The notes under the pieces: generated by a model | The model's database searches: none | What the model was told of the DNA's origin: nothing | The model's input: the letters and a program-made list of their open reading frames with translations, nothing else | Shown here: piece after piece, positions 15,656 through 23,708 of the stretch | Numbering within the stretch: position 1 is the first letter of the stretch | How the letters are laid out: each line of letters begins with the position of its first letter | Source of the DNA: Eubacteriales bacterium | Lineage (GTDB): Bacteria > Bacillota > Clostridia > Peptostreptococcales > Anaerovoracaceae | Direction: 5' to 3' | Length of the DNA: 25,132 nt | Assembly: GCA_029098205.1 (NCBI GenBank) | Contig: JAQXNW010000109.1 | Location: forward strand, 1 to 25,132 | Position numbers and translations under genes: made by a program

Positions 15656-16549
15656 TTACTTCTCCTTTTTCTTCTTCTGTTCTCCTGCGGCTTTTGCTGC
15701 GAGTTTCCTGCTCCACCAGTTCGCCAGAACACTGAAGGAAAGCACAAGAATCATCAATACCGCAGACGCAAGGCCAGCTAATGAATTATCTCCGCCGTTA
15801 ATCTGGAGGTTCCAGACCTGAAGAGACAATGTTTCCGCAGGCCGAAGCAGATTCAGCGGACAGGTCGGCGCTGTGACATTCCAGTTTCCCCAGCGGAGAG
15901 TACTTCCGGATCCAGTAGTATAAAGAAGCGCCGCCGCTTCACCGAACCCTCTTCCTGCCGCCAGAATAACGCCTGTCATGATTCTTGGTATGCAAGCCGG
16001 AAGCAGAATATGCGCAACTGTCTGCCATTTTGTAGCGCCCAGACCGACGCTGCCTTCAAAATACCCTGGAGGAAGCCCCTTAAGAGCATCTTCCGTCGTC
16101 GTAGTAATCAGCGGGAGGGTCAGAATCGAAACCGAAAGCGCACCTGCAAGAAGACTCTTTCCCATTCCAAGGCCGACAAGGAACACCAGATAGCCGAACA
16201 AGCCGACAACGATAGATGGAAGAGAGGAAAGCGTCTCAATACAAATTCGAAGAACTTTTACAAGCGGTCCCTGTTTCGCGTAGATAGCCAGGTAAATTCC
16301 TGCGAACACTCCGATCGGAACAGAAAAAACAAGTGCGATGAATACCAGATAGATTGTATTAAACAGCTGATTTCCAATCGAACCTATTCCATTGAAAGCG
16401 AACATCGAAAGTTTCGCGCCCAGAAAACCGCCGATAATGACTTTTCCAGCGAACGCAACCAGAATCAGAAGAAAGAAACCGGCTACGACGTAAAACAGAC
16501 CCGTCATAAAATGATCTACGGACTGTGCGCGTTTTATACGTGATTCCAT
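15656..16549 (-). CDS. pstA: Phosphate ABC transporter permease PstA
   Basis: Inner-membrane permease subunit of the Pst importer; pairs with PstC. 297 aa with about six membrane helices. Seen: LSSLPSIVVGLFGYLVFL and the coupling-helix region with the EAA-type motif EGSVGLGATKWQTVAHILLPACIPRIMTG (given here only to locate it, about residues 165-193; key residues are Gly-Leu-Gly-Ala and Pro). The C-terminus is very lysine-rich (QKKKKEK). The start ATG is 4 bp after pstC, with AGGA as SD. Confidence 0.96.
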   Translation of the reverse strand: MESRIKRAQSVDHFMTGLFYVVAGFFLLILVAFAGKVIIGGFLGAKLSMFAFNGIGSIGNQLFNTIYLVFIALVFSVPIGVFAGIYLAIYAKQGPLVKVLRICIETLSSLPSIVVGLFGYLVFLVGLGMGKSLLAGALSVSILTLPLITTTTEDALKGLPPGYFEGSVGLGATKWQTVAHILLPACIPRIMTGVILAAGRGFGEAAALLYTTGSGSTLRWGNWNVTAPTCPLNLLRPAETLSLQVWNLQINGGDNSLAGLASAVLMILVLSFSVLANWWSRKLAAKAAGEQKKKKEK

Positions 16550-16553
16550 AATC

Positions 16554-17441
16554 CTAATCTTCTTTCTCTTTCTTCTTTCTAGTTACAATATGAATTAATG
16601 TGATGAACAAAAGGGACACGAGGAACAAAAGAAGCGCCATTGTCCAAAGCGCGGATTTCAATTCTCCGCCTTCCATCGCATTTCCCATCTGTGCGGTGAT
16701 TTCCGTCGTAAGCGTTTTTGTTCTGGAAAAGATTCCAGTCGGAAGCGCATTCGTCTGACCGATCACCATGGCAACTGCCAGCGCTTCTCCAAAAGCTCTG
16801 GCAAGTCCAAGAATAACTCCGGAAACAATGCCGGAGAATGCGGACGGGACAATAACAGAATAAATAGCCTGCCATCTTGTAGCACCCAGACCATACGCAC
16901 CGTCTTTGTAAGCATCCGGCACAGCGCGGATCGCATCTGCTGAAACGGAAGTAATGGTCGGGAAAATCATAACAGCGAGAACCAGCGACGCGGTGAAAAT
17001 GGAAGCTCCGACCTGAAGATGAAAAATACTTTTTATCCACGGGATCAGCACGGTAAGCCCGACCCATCCATAAACCACCGATGGAATTCCGGCGAAAATC
17101 TCTACGACAGGACGGAACAGTTTTTCTCCGATCTTCGCATTAATTTCCGTAAGAAAAATTGCGCTGGCAATCGAGAACGGCGTTGAGATTAAAAGCGCAA
17201 GTCCGCAAGTAGAAAGAGAGCCGACAATAAAAATAAGAGCGCCGACCTTTCCGCCGCCTTTGGAATTATCTGCCGGATCCCAAACCGCACTTCCAAGGAA
17301 TTCGCGGATTGTATGGTGGAACTGCGTAAAGGTTGCGCTTCCTTTATAAATAAGAAACGCTCCGATCCCGATCGTAAGAAATATTACAAATAGTCCAAAG
17401 CAGGCAGATAGGAATCTGCCTGCATACTCTTTCCGAAACAT
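16554..17441 (-). CDS. pstC: Phosphate ABC transporter permease PstC
   Basis: Inner-membrane permease subunit of the Pst importer, partner of PstA. 295 aa with about six helices. Seen: FLGSAVWDPADNSKGGGKVGALIFIVGS (first periplasmic loop into TM2, a PstC hallmark), FAGIPSVVYGWVGL, the coupling motif YGLGATRWQAIYSVIVPSAFSG (key residues Gly-Leu-Gly-Ala and Pro) and ARAFGEALAVAMVIGQT. The basic tail (RKKKEKED) is cytoplasmic. It starts 6 bp after pstS. The SD is poor (GGAG 12 nt upstream), so translation may depend on pstS. Confidence 0.96.
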   Translation of the reverse strand: MFRKEYAGRFLSACFGLFVIFLTIGIGAFLIYKGSATFTQFHHTIREFLGSAVWDPADNSKGGGKVGALIFIVGSLSTCGLALLISTPFSIASAIFLTEINAKIGEKLFRPVVEIFAGIPSVVYGWVGLTVLIPWIKSIFHLQVGASIFTASLVLAVMIFPTITSVSADAIRAVPDAYKDGAYGLGATRWQAIYSVIVPSAFSGIVSGVILGLARAFGEALAVAMVIGQTNALPTGIFSRTKTLTTEITAQMGNAMEGGELKSALWTMALLLFLVSLLFITLIHIVTRKKKEKED

Positions 17442-17447
17442 TCTGCT

Positions 17448-18350
17448 TTAGTGCTCCGTCTTCGTCATCTTGGAAGATACTCCGTATCCAAGTTTCTCCA
17501 TCTGTTTTCCGTAGGAATCCGATGTGATGTAATCGATGAATGCTTTGCAGACTTTGTTCGGCTTGCCCTTTGTGTACATATGTTCATAGGTCCAAACCTT
17601 GTAATCTCCGCTGTAAGTATCCTTCAGCGTCGGCTTTACTCCGTCAATAGAAACCGTCTTAACACCCGGATCTCCTGTGAGGTAAGAAAGAGCGACATAT
17701 CCGATCGCACCCTTCGTATCCTGTACATTCTTAAGAAGAACACCGGAATCATCGGTTTCCATCGAAGTGTTGGAAGCTTCTTCCGCACCATTCAGCGCAT
17801 ATTTCTGGAATGTCGCACGTGTTCCGGAAGAGGTCGGTCTTGTTACAAGTACAATCGACTCGTCCGGTCCGCCTACTTCTTTCCAGTTCGTAATTTTTCC
17901 TGTGAAAATTCCAACCAGATCATCTGTAGAAAGATCTTTCACGCCGCCTTCGTAAACGTCATTGTTTACGATCGGAGCCATCGTGATGACGCATACCTTA
18001 TGGTCTACCAGTTCTCCAGCTGCAGTAGCATCCAGTTTCTCGCTTGCCTCAACATCCGAATTTCCGATGTCTACGGTTCCCTCCGAAACCTGCTTCAAAC
18101 CTTCTCCGGAACCTCCTGCGTCAATCGTGATCGCTACATCCGGATTGTCATTTCCAAACGATTTCGCAGCATCGTCCACAAGCGGTTTAAGCGCAGACGA
18201 ACCAGCCGCGGTAATCGTTCCGGAAAGCTTGCTGGAGGAACTGCTAGAGCTCTTTTTGGAAGAACTGCTGCTTCCGCTTCCGCATCCTGCCAGCATAGCC
18301 AGACAAAGACCAACAGCCAGAGCACCGGTCAAAAGTTTTTTCACTTTCAT
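17448..18350 (-). CDS. pstS: Phosphate-binding lipoprotein PstS
   Basis: Extracellular lipid-anchored receptor that binds phosphate and delivers it to PstC/PstA. 300 aa. Seen: a signal peptide (MKVKKLLTGALAVGLCLAM) with lipobox LAGC (Cys23), a flexible Ser-rich tether (about 24-40), then the PBP domain with AAGSSALKPLV, GGSGEGLKQV, DIGNSDVEAS, FTGKITNWKEVGG, RPTSSGTRATF and GAIGYVALSYL, the usual phosphate-contacting stretches. The start chosen is ATG at 18348-18350; an in-frame ATG ten codons earlier has only a poor SD and puts a polar stretch before the signal peptide. First gene of the operon, with a candidate PhoP operator just upstream. Confidence 0.96.
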   Translation of the reverse strand: MKVKKLLTGALAVGLCLAMLAGCGSGSSSSSKKSSSSSSSKLSGTITAAGSSALKPLVDDAAKSFGNDNPDVAITIDAGGSGEGLKQVSEGTVDIGNSDVEASEKLDATAAGELVDHKVCVITMAPIVNNDVYEGGVKDLSTDDLVGIFTGKITNWKEVGGPDESIVLVTRPTSSGTRATFQKYALNGAEEASNTSMETDDSGVLLKNVQDTKGAIGYVALSYLTGDPGVKTVSIDGVKPTLKDTYSGDYKVWTYEHMYTKGKPNKVCKAFIDYITSDSYGKQMEKLGYGVSSKMTKTEH

Positions 18351-18415
18351 GATTTCCCATTGTCCTTTCTTTTGGTTCATTTCGTTTCATACTTTCTTTA
18401 ACGGTTCGAATAAAG

Positions 18416-18471
18416 AATAGAAAATGGGTGTAAAATCAAAAAGTCAGGAAATCGAAAATCAATGTAAAATC
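18416..18471 (-). promoter_or_regulatory. Candidate PhoP operator: 22-bp imperfect direct repeat upstream of pstS
   Basis: On the minus strand unit A (18471-18450) and unit B (18437-18416) match at 18 of 22 positions and start 34 bp apart. Each begins GATTTTACA and has a second related half (A/C)ATTTTC about 11 bp later, so half-sites repeat with helical periodicity. Unit A lies within the terminator hairpin stem of the upstream CDF gene; unit B is next to the pstS leader. There is no good -35/-10 pair nearby (nearest -10-like TATTCT at 18419-18414), as expected for an activator-dependent promoter. Binding by PhoP is inference. Confidence 0.5.
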
Positions 18472-18508
18472 TCGGGATTTTATATTGATTCTTTTTTCCT
18501 GACTTTTT
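18438..18508. terminator. Long two-tier terminator hairpin between the CDF gene and pstS
   Basis: An outer perfect 14-bp stem (18438-18451 with 18495-18508, core AAGTCAGGAAA) and an inner 15-position stem (18457-18471 with 18476-18490, one G-T) close a 4-nt loop, with a small internal loop between. T-runs flank both ends. It terminates the CDF transcript on the minus strand and could work in both directions. Confidence 0.85.
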
Positions 18509-18547
18509 TGCGGATATTTTAAGTATGATTTTTAGGCGTTTATTAAA

Positions 18548-19519
18548 TTATTTTTCCTTCTTGATCTCCGGAATGTCATGTACCTTTTCTTCTGCTGGAT
18601 TCACATGCACCATGATGTGTTTTATTTCCGGATTCTCTCTTTCCAAGGTGTCATGAATATCTTTCGCTTTCTGATGCGTTTCAAACAGACTCATATCCCC
18701 CGGCATAGAAATTTCTACTTCCACATAAATTCTGGAAGAAAACTGCCGCGTCCGAATATCATCAATATGTGAGATGCCTCCGATTTCTTCAATTTCGGAT
18801 CGGAATCGTTCCTCTGTTTCCTTCGGGCACGCTGTATCCAGAACTTGATCCGCGGTGTCACGGAAAATTTCAAATGAAGACCGGAAAATAAAGAAAGAAA
18901 TGACAATACCTGCGACCGGATCCAGAACAGGAAAACCTAAGCGGGCCCCGGCAATCCCTGCGAGACTTCCAATAGATGAAAGAGCATCGGAACGATGATC
19001 CTTCGCGGAAGCTTTTAACGATACGGAATTAATTTTCTGCGCATATCGATTCGTATATTGATACAGCCCTTCTTTTGTAACAATGGAAACGACAGCGGCA
19101 ATAAGAGGAAGCGCAGATGGAATTCTTATATCCGATGGATGAAACAGCGATTTCCCGGCAGTCCAAAGAATGAGAACCGCAGCAAAAAACAGAGTGTTTC
19201 CGACAATCATCGACGCAATGCATTCAAACCGTTCATGCCCATAAGGATGCTCCTCGTCCGCCGCCCGGCTGGAAATTTTCCCTCCGATCAGAACCACAGC
19301 GGATCCGAAAACGTCCGACAGAGAATGAACCGCATCCGAGATCATGGCCTGTGAGTATCCCAGAATACCGGCTGCAAGCTTACCGATTGTAAGAACAAGA
19401 TTCATCCCGATCCCGATGCGGGATACTTTTGAAATAATACGCCTTGTGTTTTCAAGGTATAAATCTTCTTTTACACTGTTTTCTCTGCGCTCACAATCCG
19501 GCTCCAAAGTCTTTTTCAT
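18548..19519 (-). CDS. Cation diffusion facilitator (CDF) family metal efflux protein
   Basis: Membrane antiporter exporting a divalent metal such as Zn, Mn or Fe in exchange for protons. 323 aa. Seen: about six TM helices between residues 30 and 205; TM2 motif MISDAVHSLSDVFGS with HxxxD (His65, Asp69); the HPYGHERFE loop (about 91-99); TM5 motif DHRSDALSSIG with DxxxD (Asp174, Asp178); and a C-terminal cytoplasmic dimerisation domain (about 210-305, HIDDIRTRQFSSRIYVEVEI). The mix of HxxxD and DxxxD leaves the metal uncertain. The start is ATG at 19517-19519 with GGAG 6 nt upstream; an ATG four codons earlier has poorer SD spacing. Monocistronic, with its own promoter and terminator. Confidence 0.93.
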   Translation of the reverse strand: MKKTLEPDCERRENSVKEDLYLENTRRIISKVSRIGIGMNLVLTIGKLAAGILGYSQAMISDAVHSLSDVFGSAVVLIGGKISSRAADEEHPYGHERFECIASMIVGNTLFFAAVLILWTAGKSLFHPSDIRIPSALPLIAAVVSIVTKEGLYQYTNRYAQKINSVSLKASAKDHRSDALSSIGSLAGIAGARLGFPVLDPVAGIVISFFIFRSSFEIFRDTADQVLDTACPKETEERFRSEIEEIGGISHIDDIRTRQFSSRIYVEVEISMPGDMSLFETHQKAKDIHDTLERENPEIKHIMVHVNPAEEKVHDIPEIKKEK

Positions 19520-19552
19520 GCTTTTCTCCATCGCCCTTCGCTTTTTCCGATT

Positions 19553-19582
19553 ACTGTATCATTGCAGCATTTTGTTAGTCAA
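19553..19582 (-). promoter_or_regulatory. Promoter for the CDF gene
   Basis: Minus strand TTGACT (19577-19582), an 18-bp spacer and TACAGT (19553-19558) with an extended-10 TG (TGATACAGT), lying between the tRNA terminator and the CDF start. Confidence 0.65.
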
Positions 19583-19600
19583 CCGCAACCATATGAGTCA

Positions 19601-19634
19601 TCAAAAAACGAAAAAACCGCGGATCACCGCGGTT
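19601..19634 (-). terminator. Intrinsic terminator after tRNA-Arg
   Basis: On the minus strand AACCGCGG (19634-19627), a 4-nt loop and CCGCGGTT (19622-19615) form a perfect 8-bp stem. TTTTCG and a further T6 follow. It lies 10 bp from the tRNA 3' end. Confidence 0.92.
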
Positions 19635-19643
19635 AAAACTTAA

Positions 19644-19717
19644 TGCGCCTGGTGCGATTCGAACGCATGACCTTCAGAGTCGGAGTCTGACACTCTATCC
19701 AGCTGAGCTACAGGCGC
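19644..19717 (-). tRNA. tRNA-Arg (anticodon CCG)
   Basis: 74 nt on the minus strand. The acceptor stem GCGCCTG (19717-19711) pairs with CAGGCGC (19651-19645), with discriminator A at 19644. The D-arm is GCTC-AGCTGGATA-GAGT. The anticodon stem TCAGA/TCTGA closes the 7-base loop CTCCGAC, giving anticodon CCG, which reads CGG. The T-loop is GTTCGAATC. CCA is not encoded (ATTAAG follows), so it is added after transcription. A single tRNA with its own terminator. Confidence 0.96.
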
Positions 19718-19756
19718 ATGAACAAAATCTTATAAGAGAAAAACCAGAATCTGTCT

Positions 19757-19786
19757 CCTATAAATCACGGAAAACTAAATCCGCAA
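19757..19786 (-). promoter_or_regulatory. Possible promoter for tRNA-Arg
   Basis: Minus strand TTGCGG (19781-19786), 18 bp, TATAGG (19757-19762), about 40 bp before the tRNA 5' end. Both boxes are imperfect. A TATAAG at 19732-19727 is an alternative -10 but lies very close to the tRNA. Confidence 0.4.
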
Positions 19787-19839
19787 CAATATTAATATAT
19801 CATGTTCATACGGAAATTTCAATATTAAAATACCATCTA

Positions 19840-19868
19840 TTGTAATTCCCTCTTCTGAAAGCTAGAAT
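19840..19868 (+). promoter_or_regulatory. Promoter for the L,D-transpeptidase gene
   Basis: TTGTAA (19840-19845), a 17-bp spacer and TAGAAT (19863-19868). The leader to the TTG start at 19954 is about 78 nt. The rest of the region between the tRNA and this gene is AT-rich, and I see nothing else in it. Confidence 0.65.
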
Positions 19869-19953
19869 ATAAAATTGGGTATATATATGAATAGCTGGAT
19901 CAATGCGTTCGGCCAATCTGTCGAATCAGTTAAAAAAGTTGGAGGAAACAATC

Positions 19954-21447
19954 TTGAATCAGAATTCAAACAAAGAGTCTCAAATTCCTGAAGGAAATGT
20001 TGAAAAAGCGGAAAGATCCGCGAAATACAGAAAATCCAGGAACGCGGTTCCGGCTGAAAAAAATCGAAAGCCACTGCTTGCTGCAGAATTCTTGGTTATT
20101 GCGTTTTTACTGATCCTGATCATCGCCGGTGAACGTCAGGTACACAGAACTGTTTTCCCTTCCTTTTCTTCCATTAACGGAATTTCAGTGTCCGGACTTA
20201 CTGCGAAGGAAGCGGAAGCGAAGCTGACGGACGCCTGGAACAAAGAATCATTCACCGTTCAGGAGAACGGAACCAATGTAAAAACCATTTCTTTGTCTAA
20301 GCTGGATCTGAATTACAAGATCGATTCGGAAGTCAAAGACGCGCTTCATCCTTCTTTCACGGAAGGATTGAAGAATGCATTCTTCCATTCCTCCAGAAGC
20401 TGGAAAATCAATAGAAAGTGCAGCCCCGAAGGAACCGCGTTCGATACTATGATTGACAGTCTACCGGTTATAAAAAACGGTCAGGGAACTGTAAAAACAG
20501 AGGACGCTTATGTAGATCTCAGCAATACATATTTTCGGATCGTAAAGGAAGTATACGGCGATTCCATCAATCGGGATCTGTTCCGAAAAGACCTGCTTCA
20601 TGCTATTTCTACCGGAAAAAATACTTTCCAATACAATCCAAAAACATATTATACACAGCCGAAAGTAACGGCGGACAGTAAAACAATCAAAGACCGCGTT
20701 GCATATTGTAAAAAATATTTGACACAGAAGATCACATACATAATGCCGCATGGAAAAGTGACTTTGACCCCGGCAGATCTTGATAAAATGAAATCCGTAT
20801 CGAAAGACGGCACTGTAACGATTGATCAGAATGCTGTCAAAAAGTATGTCGACAATGATCTTTCGGGAAAAGTCAGCACCGTTGGAATGACCAGAACCAG
20901 AACCGCCGCAACGGGTGAAACTTATACCGTGTCCGGCGGCGATTACGGCTTCACGCTGAACCACACCGAAGAGGCGTCCAGCTTAGCGGAAGATCTGAAA
21001 AACGGGAAGAATGTTACACGTTATCCTAAATATAATCAGAAGCCGAACGCGGACGGAAGCTACACAGATATCGGAAATACATATGTAGAGATCTGTATTT
21101 CCCGCCAGCATGCCTGGTTTGTGAAAGACGGTCAGGTTGTAATTGACCGTGACGTCGTTACCGGCAATGTCGCGAAGGGACACTCCACACCTCTTGGAGT
21201 TTACTATGTAAAATATAAAACCACGAACGCCACTCTGACCGATAACCGAACTTATGAGAGTCATGTCAGCTACTGGATGCCCTTTAACGGTGGAATCGGA
21301 ATGCATGACGCAACCTATCTGTCCAGCTACGGCGGAACACGGTATCTGACGAATGGCAGCCACGGTTGCATCAATATGCCGCTGGAGCTTGCAGCGACCA
21401 TCTATCAGAGCTGCTATGCGGGAATGCCGGTCATCGTCCGCGCTTAA
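19954..21447 (+). CDS. Membrane-anchored L,D-transpeptidase (YkuD domain with peptidoglycan-binding region)
   Basis: Extracellular enzyme that makes 3-3 peptidoglycan cross-links or attaches groups to the wall using a catalytic Cys. 497 aa. Seen: a charged cytoplasmic N-terminus, one TM helix (about 41-60, FLVIAFLLILIIAGE), a PG_binding_4-like region starting INGISVSGLTAKEAEAKL, and the YkuD domain from about residue 375 (EICISRQHAWFVKDG), with GIGMHDA (His451) and SHGCINMP (catalytic Cys472). All key residues are present. The start is TTG at 19954-19956: GGAGGAAA sits 8 nt upstream. An in-frame ATG at 19903 has no proper SD and would bring the SD inside the gene. No terminator was seen after it; the htpG promoter follows at once. 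Confidence 0.9.
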   Translation: MNQNSNKESQIPEGNVEKAERSAKYRKSRNAVPAEKNRKPLLAAEFLVIAFLLILIIAGERQVHRTVFPSFSSINGISVSGLTAKEAEAKLTDAWNKESFTVQENGTNVKTISLSKLDLNYKIDSEVKDALHPSFTEGLKNAFFHSSRSWKINRKCSPEGTAFDTMIDSLPVIKNGQGTVKTEDAYVDLSNTYFRIVKEVYGDSINRDLFRKDLLHAISTGKNTFQYNPKTYYTQPKVTADSKTIKDRVAYCKKYLTQKITYIMPHGKVTLTPADLDKMKSVSKDGTVTIDQNAVKKYVDNDLSGKVSTVGMTRTRTAATGETYTVSGGDYGFTLNHTEEASSLAEDLKNGKNVTRYPKYNQKPNADGSYTDIGNTYVEICISRQHAWFVKDGQVVIDRDVVTGNVAKGHSTPLGVYYVKYKTTNATLTDNRTYESHVSYWMPFNGGIGMHDATYLSSYGGTRYLTNGSHGCINMPLELAATIYQSCYAGMPVIVRA

Positions 21448-21462
21448 AAATCCTTCAAAAAT

Positions 21463-21490
21463 TTAACATTTTCTGAAAAACGCGTATAAT
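21463..21490 (+). promoter_or_regulatory. Promoter for htpG
   Basis: TTAACA (21463-21468), a 16-bp spacer and a perfect TATAAT (21485-21490). The start site is expected near 21497, leaving a leader of about 138 nt. No CIRCE-like inverted repeat is present. Confidence 0.7.
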
Positions 21491-21496
21491 GGAATA

Positions 21497-21634
21497 TATA
21501 TGAACAAACTCGCCGGCGAGTCCGGATTCTTTCTTTACGGAAGGTTCCGGATTCGCCTGCTTTTTATTCGATGCGCTTTCAGATCTTCGGATCACAGAGC
21601 TGCTAATGAAATTATCATACGGAGGCGGATATTT
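21497..21634 (+). promoter_or_regulatory. Structured 5' leader of htpG with a possible SD-sequestering helix
   Basis: Elements in order: a perfect 14-bp palindrome ACTCGCCGGCGAGT (21508-21521); a nested hairpin with TCCGGA arms (21521-21526, 21546-21551) around CTTTC/GGAAG (529-533, 539-543 of that kilobase) and a 5-nt loop; a hairpin at 21575-21600 capped by the very stable C(UUCG)G tetraloop; and ATTCGCCT (21551-21558), which can pair with AGGCGGAT (21623-21630), covering much of the SD GGAGG. The pairing is seen by eye; the regulatory role is inference. Confidence 0.45.
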
Positions 21635-23518
21635 ATGGAAAAAAAGCAATTCCAGACAGAGTCCAAAAAATTGTTGGACTTGATGATCAATTCCATCTAC
21701 ACGCATAAGGAAATTTTCCTGCGTGAACTTATTTCCAATGCCAGCGATGCCTTGGATAAACGGTATTATCAGGCTTTGAAATCCGGTGATACCGGTGTAA
21801 TGAAAAAAGATTTCAAAATTGAGCTGATCCCTGATAAAGATGCAGGCACTTTGACCATTCGTGATAATGGAATTGGAATGACTGAAGCAGAAATGGAATC
21901 CAACTTGGGAACCATCGCGAAAAGCGGCAGTCAGGCATTTCGTGAACAGCTTGAAAAAGAAAAAGGAAACAATGACAAGAAAGAAAATCCGCAGGAAATA
22001 ACGGATATCATCGGACAGTTCGGTGTAGGCTTCTATTCTGCTTTCATGGTTGCCGATAAAATTACCGTAACTTCAAAATCCGAATTCTCCGATTCCGCAA
22101 ATACCTGGGAATCCAGCGGCGCCGACGGATATACGATTGAGCCTGCGGAAAAAGACAGTGTCGGAACTGATATCGTTCTTCATCTGAAAAAAGATGAAGG
22201 GGATGAAACCTACTCCGAATATCTGGAGGATTATCGGCTGGAAAACCTCGTAAAAAAATATTCGGATTATATTCATTATCCAATTCTCCTTGGAGACAAA
22301 ACCTTGAATTCAATGGAGCCGATCTGGAAGAGTCCAAAGGGAAAAGTAAAGCCTGCAGAATACGCATCCTACTATAAAAACCGTTTTGGCGATTATGAAG
22401 ATCCGGCTCGAGTGATCCGCACGCAGGTTGAAGGAATATCCAGCTATACCGCGCTTCTTTTTATCCCGAAACACGCTCCGTTCAACTATTATACGAAGGA
22501 ATTCGAAAAAGGACTTGCTCTCTATTCCTCCGGCGTCCTGATCATGGAAAAATGCAAGGATCTCATTCCGGACTGCTTCAGTTTCGTACAGGGATTGGTG
22601 GATTCCCAGGATCTTTCTCTCAATATTTCCAGAGAAACCCTGCAGCACAACCGACAGCTTCAGAATATCCGGAAAAATCTTGAAAAGAAAATCAAGAAAG
22701 AACTCAAGGATTTCCTGAAAGACGACCGGGAAGGATATGAATCGTTCTTCAAGGCGTTCGGCCTGCAGCTGAAGGGCGGTCTGTACGAGTCCTACGGAGC
22801 GGACAAAGATCTCCTTGCAGACCTTCTCCTGTTCTATTCCTCGAAAAAGCAGGGATATGTGACGCTTGACGAATATATAGAAGATCTTCCAGAAGGTCAG
22901 GATAAGATCTGGTACGCGCCGGGCGAAACATTGGAAAAAATCGCGATGCTGCCGCAGGTCCGCGCCGCAGTAGCCGACGGGAAATCGGTTCTGTACCTGA
23001 CAGACGATATCGATGAATTCCTGCTTAAAATGCTGCAGAATTATAAGGATAAGCAGTTTGCTTCCATTACCGATGAAATTCATGAAAATGAAAGCGATGA
23101 TGAGAAAAATGCTGCAAAGGAAGCGGAAGAAGAAAACAAACCGCTCCTCGATTTTATGAAGGAAACGTTGAAGGACCGCGTCAGCGAAGTCCGCTTCACA
23201 ACCGGTCTTAAGGATTCCCCTTGCATGATTACAAGCAAAGGTGAAATTTCCATTGAGATGGAAAAAACGCTGAACCGGATGCCGAATCAAGGTGCCGGAT
23301 TAAAAGCAGAGCTTGTTCTTGCCCTGAATGCGGATCATCCAGCCATTCAAACGCTGAAGAAAGTTTACGGAGAGGGAACCGGCGAAACGAATAAAGAGAA
23401 CGCCGCGAAAATAACCCGCCTCCTTCTGGATCAGTCGCTTCTTCTGGCAGGGCTTACAATCGATGATCCTCTTCAGATGGAAAAGGATCTCAGCAGCCTG
23501 ATCGCTGCATCCTTATAA
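21635..23518 (+). CDS. htpG: Molecular chaperone HtpG (bacterial Hsp90)
   Basis: Cytosolic ATP-dependent chaperone dimer. 627 aa, normal length. Seen: the N-terminal GHKL ATPase with LRELISNASDALDK, IRDNGIGMT, IAKSGSQAF and GQFGVGFYSAFMVADK; the middle domain with SYYKNRFGDYEDP and LFIPKHAPFNYY; LSLNISRETLQHNRQL (the catalytic-loop Arg region); and a C-terminal dimerisation domain ending DDPLQMEKDLSSLIAASL. The start ATG (21635) has GGAGG 9 nt upstream. The frame is open for 45 more codons upstream, but that stretch is the structured leader and is not Hsp90-like. It has its own promoter and a strong terminator. Confidence 0.96.
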   Translation: MEKKQFQTESKKLLDLMINSIYTHKEIFLRELISNASDALDKRYYQALKSGDTGVMKKDFKIELIPDKDAGTLTIRDNGIGMTEAEMESNLGTIAKSGSQAFREQLEKEKGNNDKKENPQEITDIIGQFGVGFYSAFMVADKITVTSKSEFSDSANTWESSGADGYTIEPAEKDSVGTDIVLHLKKDEGDETYSEYLEDYRLENLVKKYSDYIHYPILLGDKTLNSMEPIWKSPKGKVKPAEYASYYKNRFGDYEDPARVIRTQVEGISSYTALLFIPKHAPFNYYTKEFEKGLALYSSGVLIMEKCKDLIPDCFSFVQGLVDSQDLSLNISRETLQHNRQLQNIRKNLEKKIKKELKDFLKDDREGYESFFKAFGLQLKGGLYESYGADKDLLADLLLFYSSKKQGYVTLDEYIEDLPEGQDKIWYAPGETLEKIAMLPQVRAAVADGKSVLYLTDDIDEFLLKMLQNYKDKQFASITDEIHENESDDEKNAAKEAEEENKPLLDFMKETLKDRVSEVRFTTGLKDSPCMITSKGEISIEMEKTLNRMPNQGAGLKAELVLALNADHPAIQTLKKVYGEGTGETNKENAAKITRLLLDQSLLLAGLTIDDPLQMEKDLSSLIAASL

Positions 23519-23595
23519 GGCAGATCTTCTAATTCATATCTAGCAGAAAGTTTTCTAATAATCATTTTCGGAAATTTTTTTGGACATGATTCTAG

Positions 23596-23643
23596 AAAAG
23601 GCTGGTGCACGAACGATCATCATCGTCCATGCACCAGCCTTTT
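23596..23643. terminator. Bidirectional terminator between htpG and the SDR gene
   Basis: Perfect 14-bp arms AAAAGGCTGGTGCA (23596-23609) and TGCACCAGCCTTTT (23630-23643), with an inner ACGAT/ATCGT stem and a 4-nt loop. A- and T-runs lie at the two ends, so it serves the convergent genes on both strands. Nothing else is seen in the 190-bp gap after htpG. Confidence 0.93.
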
Positions 23644-23708
23644 TATTCATCAGACAAGCACCATTGGATACAGAAACAGCCGGAAATTCCAGAATACGAA
23701 CCTAAATG

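Noticed and set aside
19887..19991. 34-codon ORF overlapping the start of the L,D-transpeptidase as a possible leader peptide
   Set aside because: No SD precedes its ATG, the product has no recognisable feature and the overlap is explained by chance.
21500..21634. In-frame N-terminal extension of htpG by 45 codons
   Set aside because: The extension is not Hsp90-like, its ATG lies right after the promoter without an SD, and the normal start has GGAGG and the family N-terminus.
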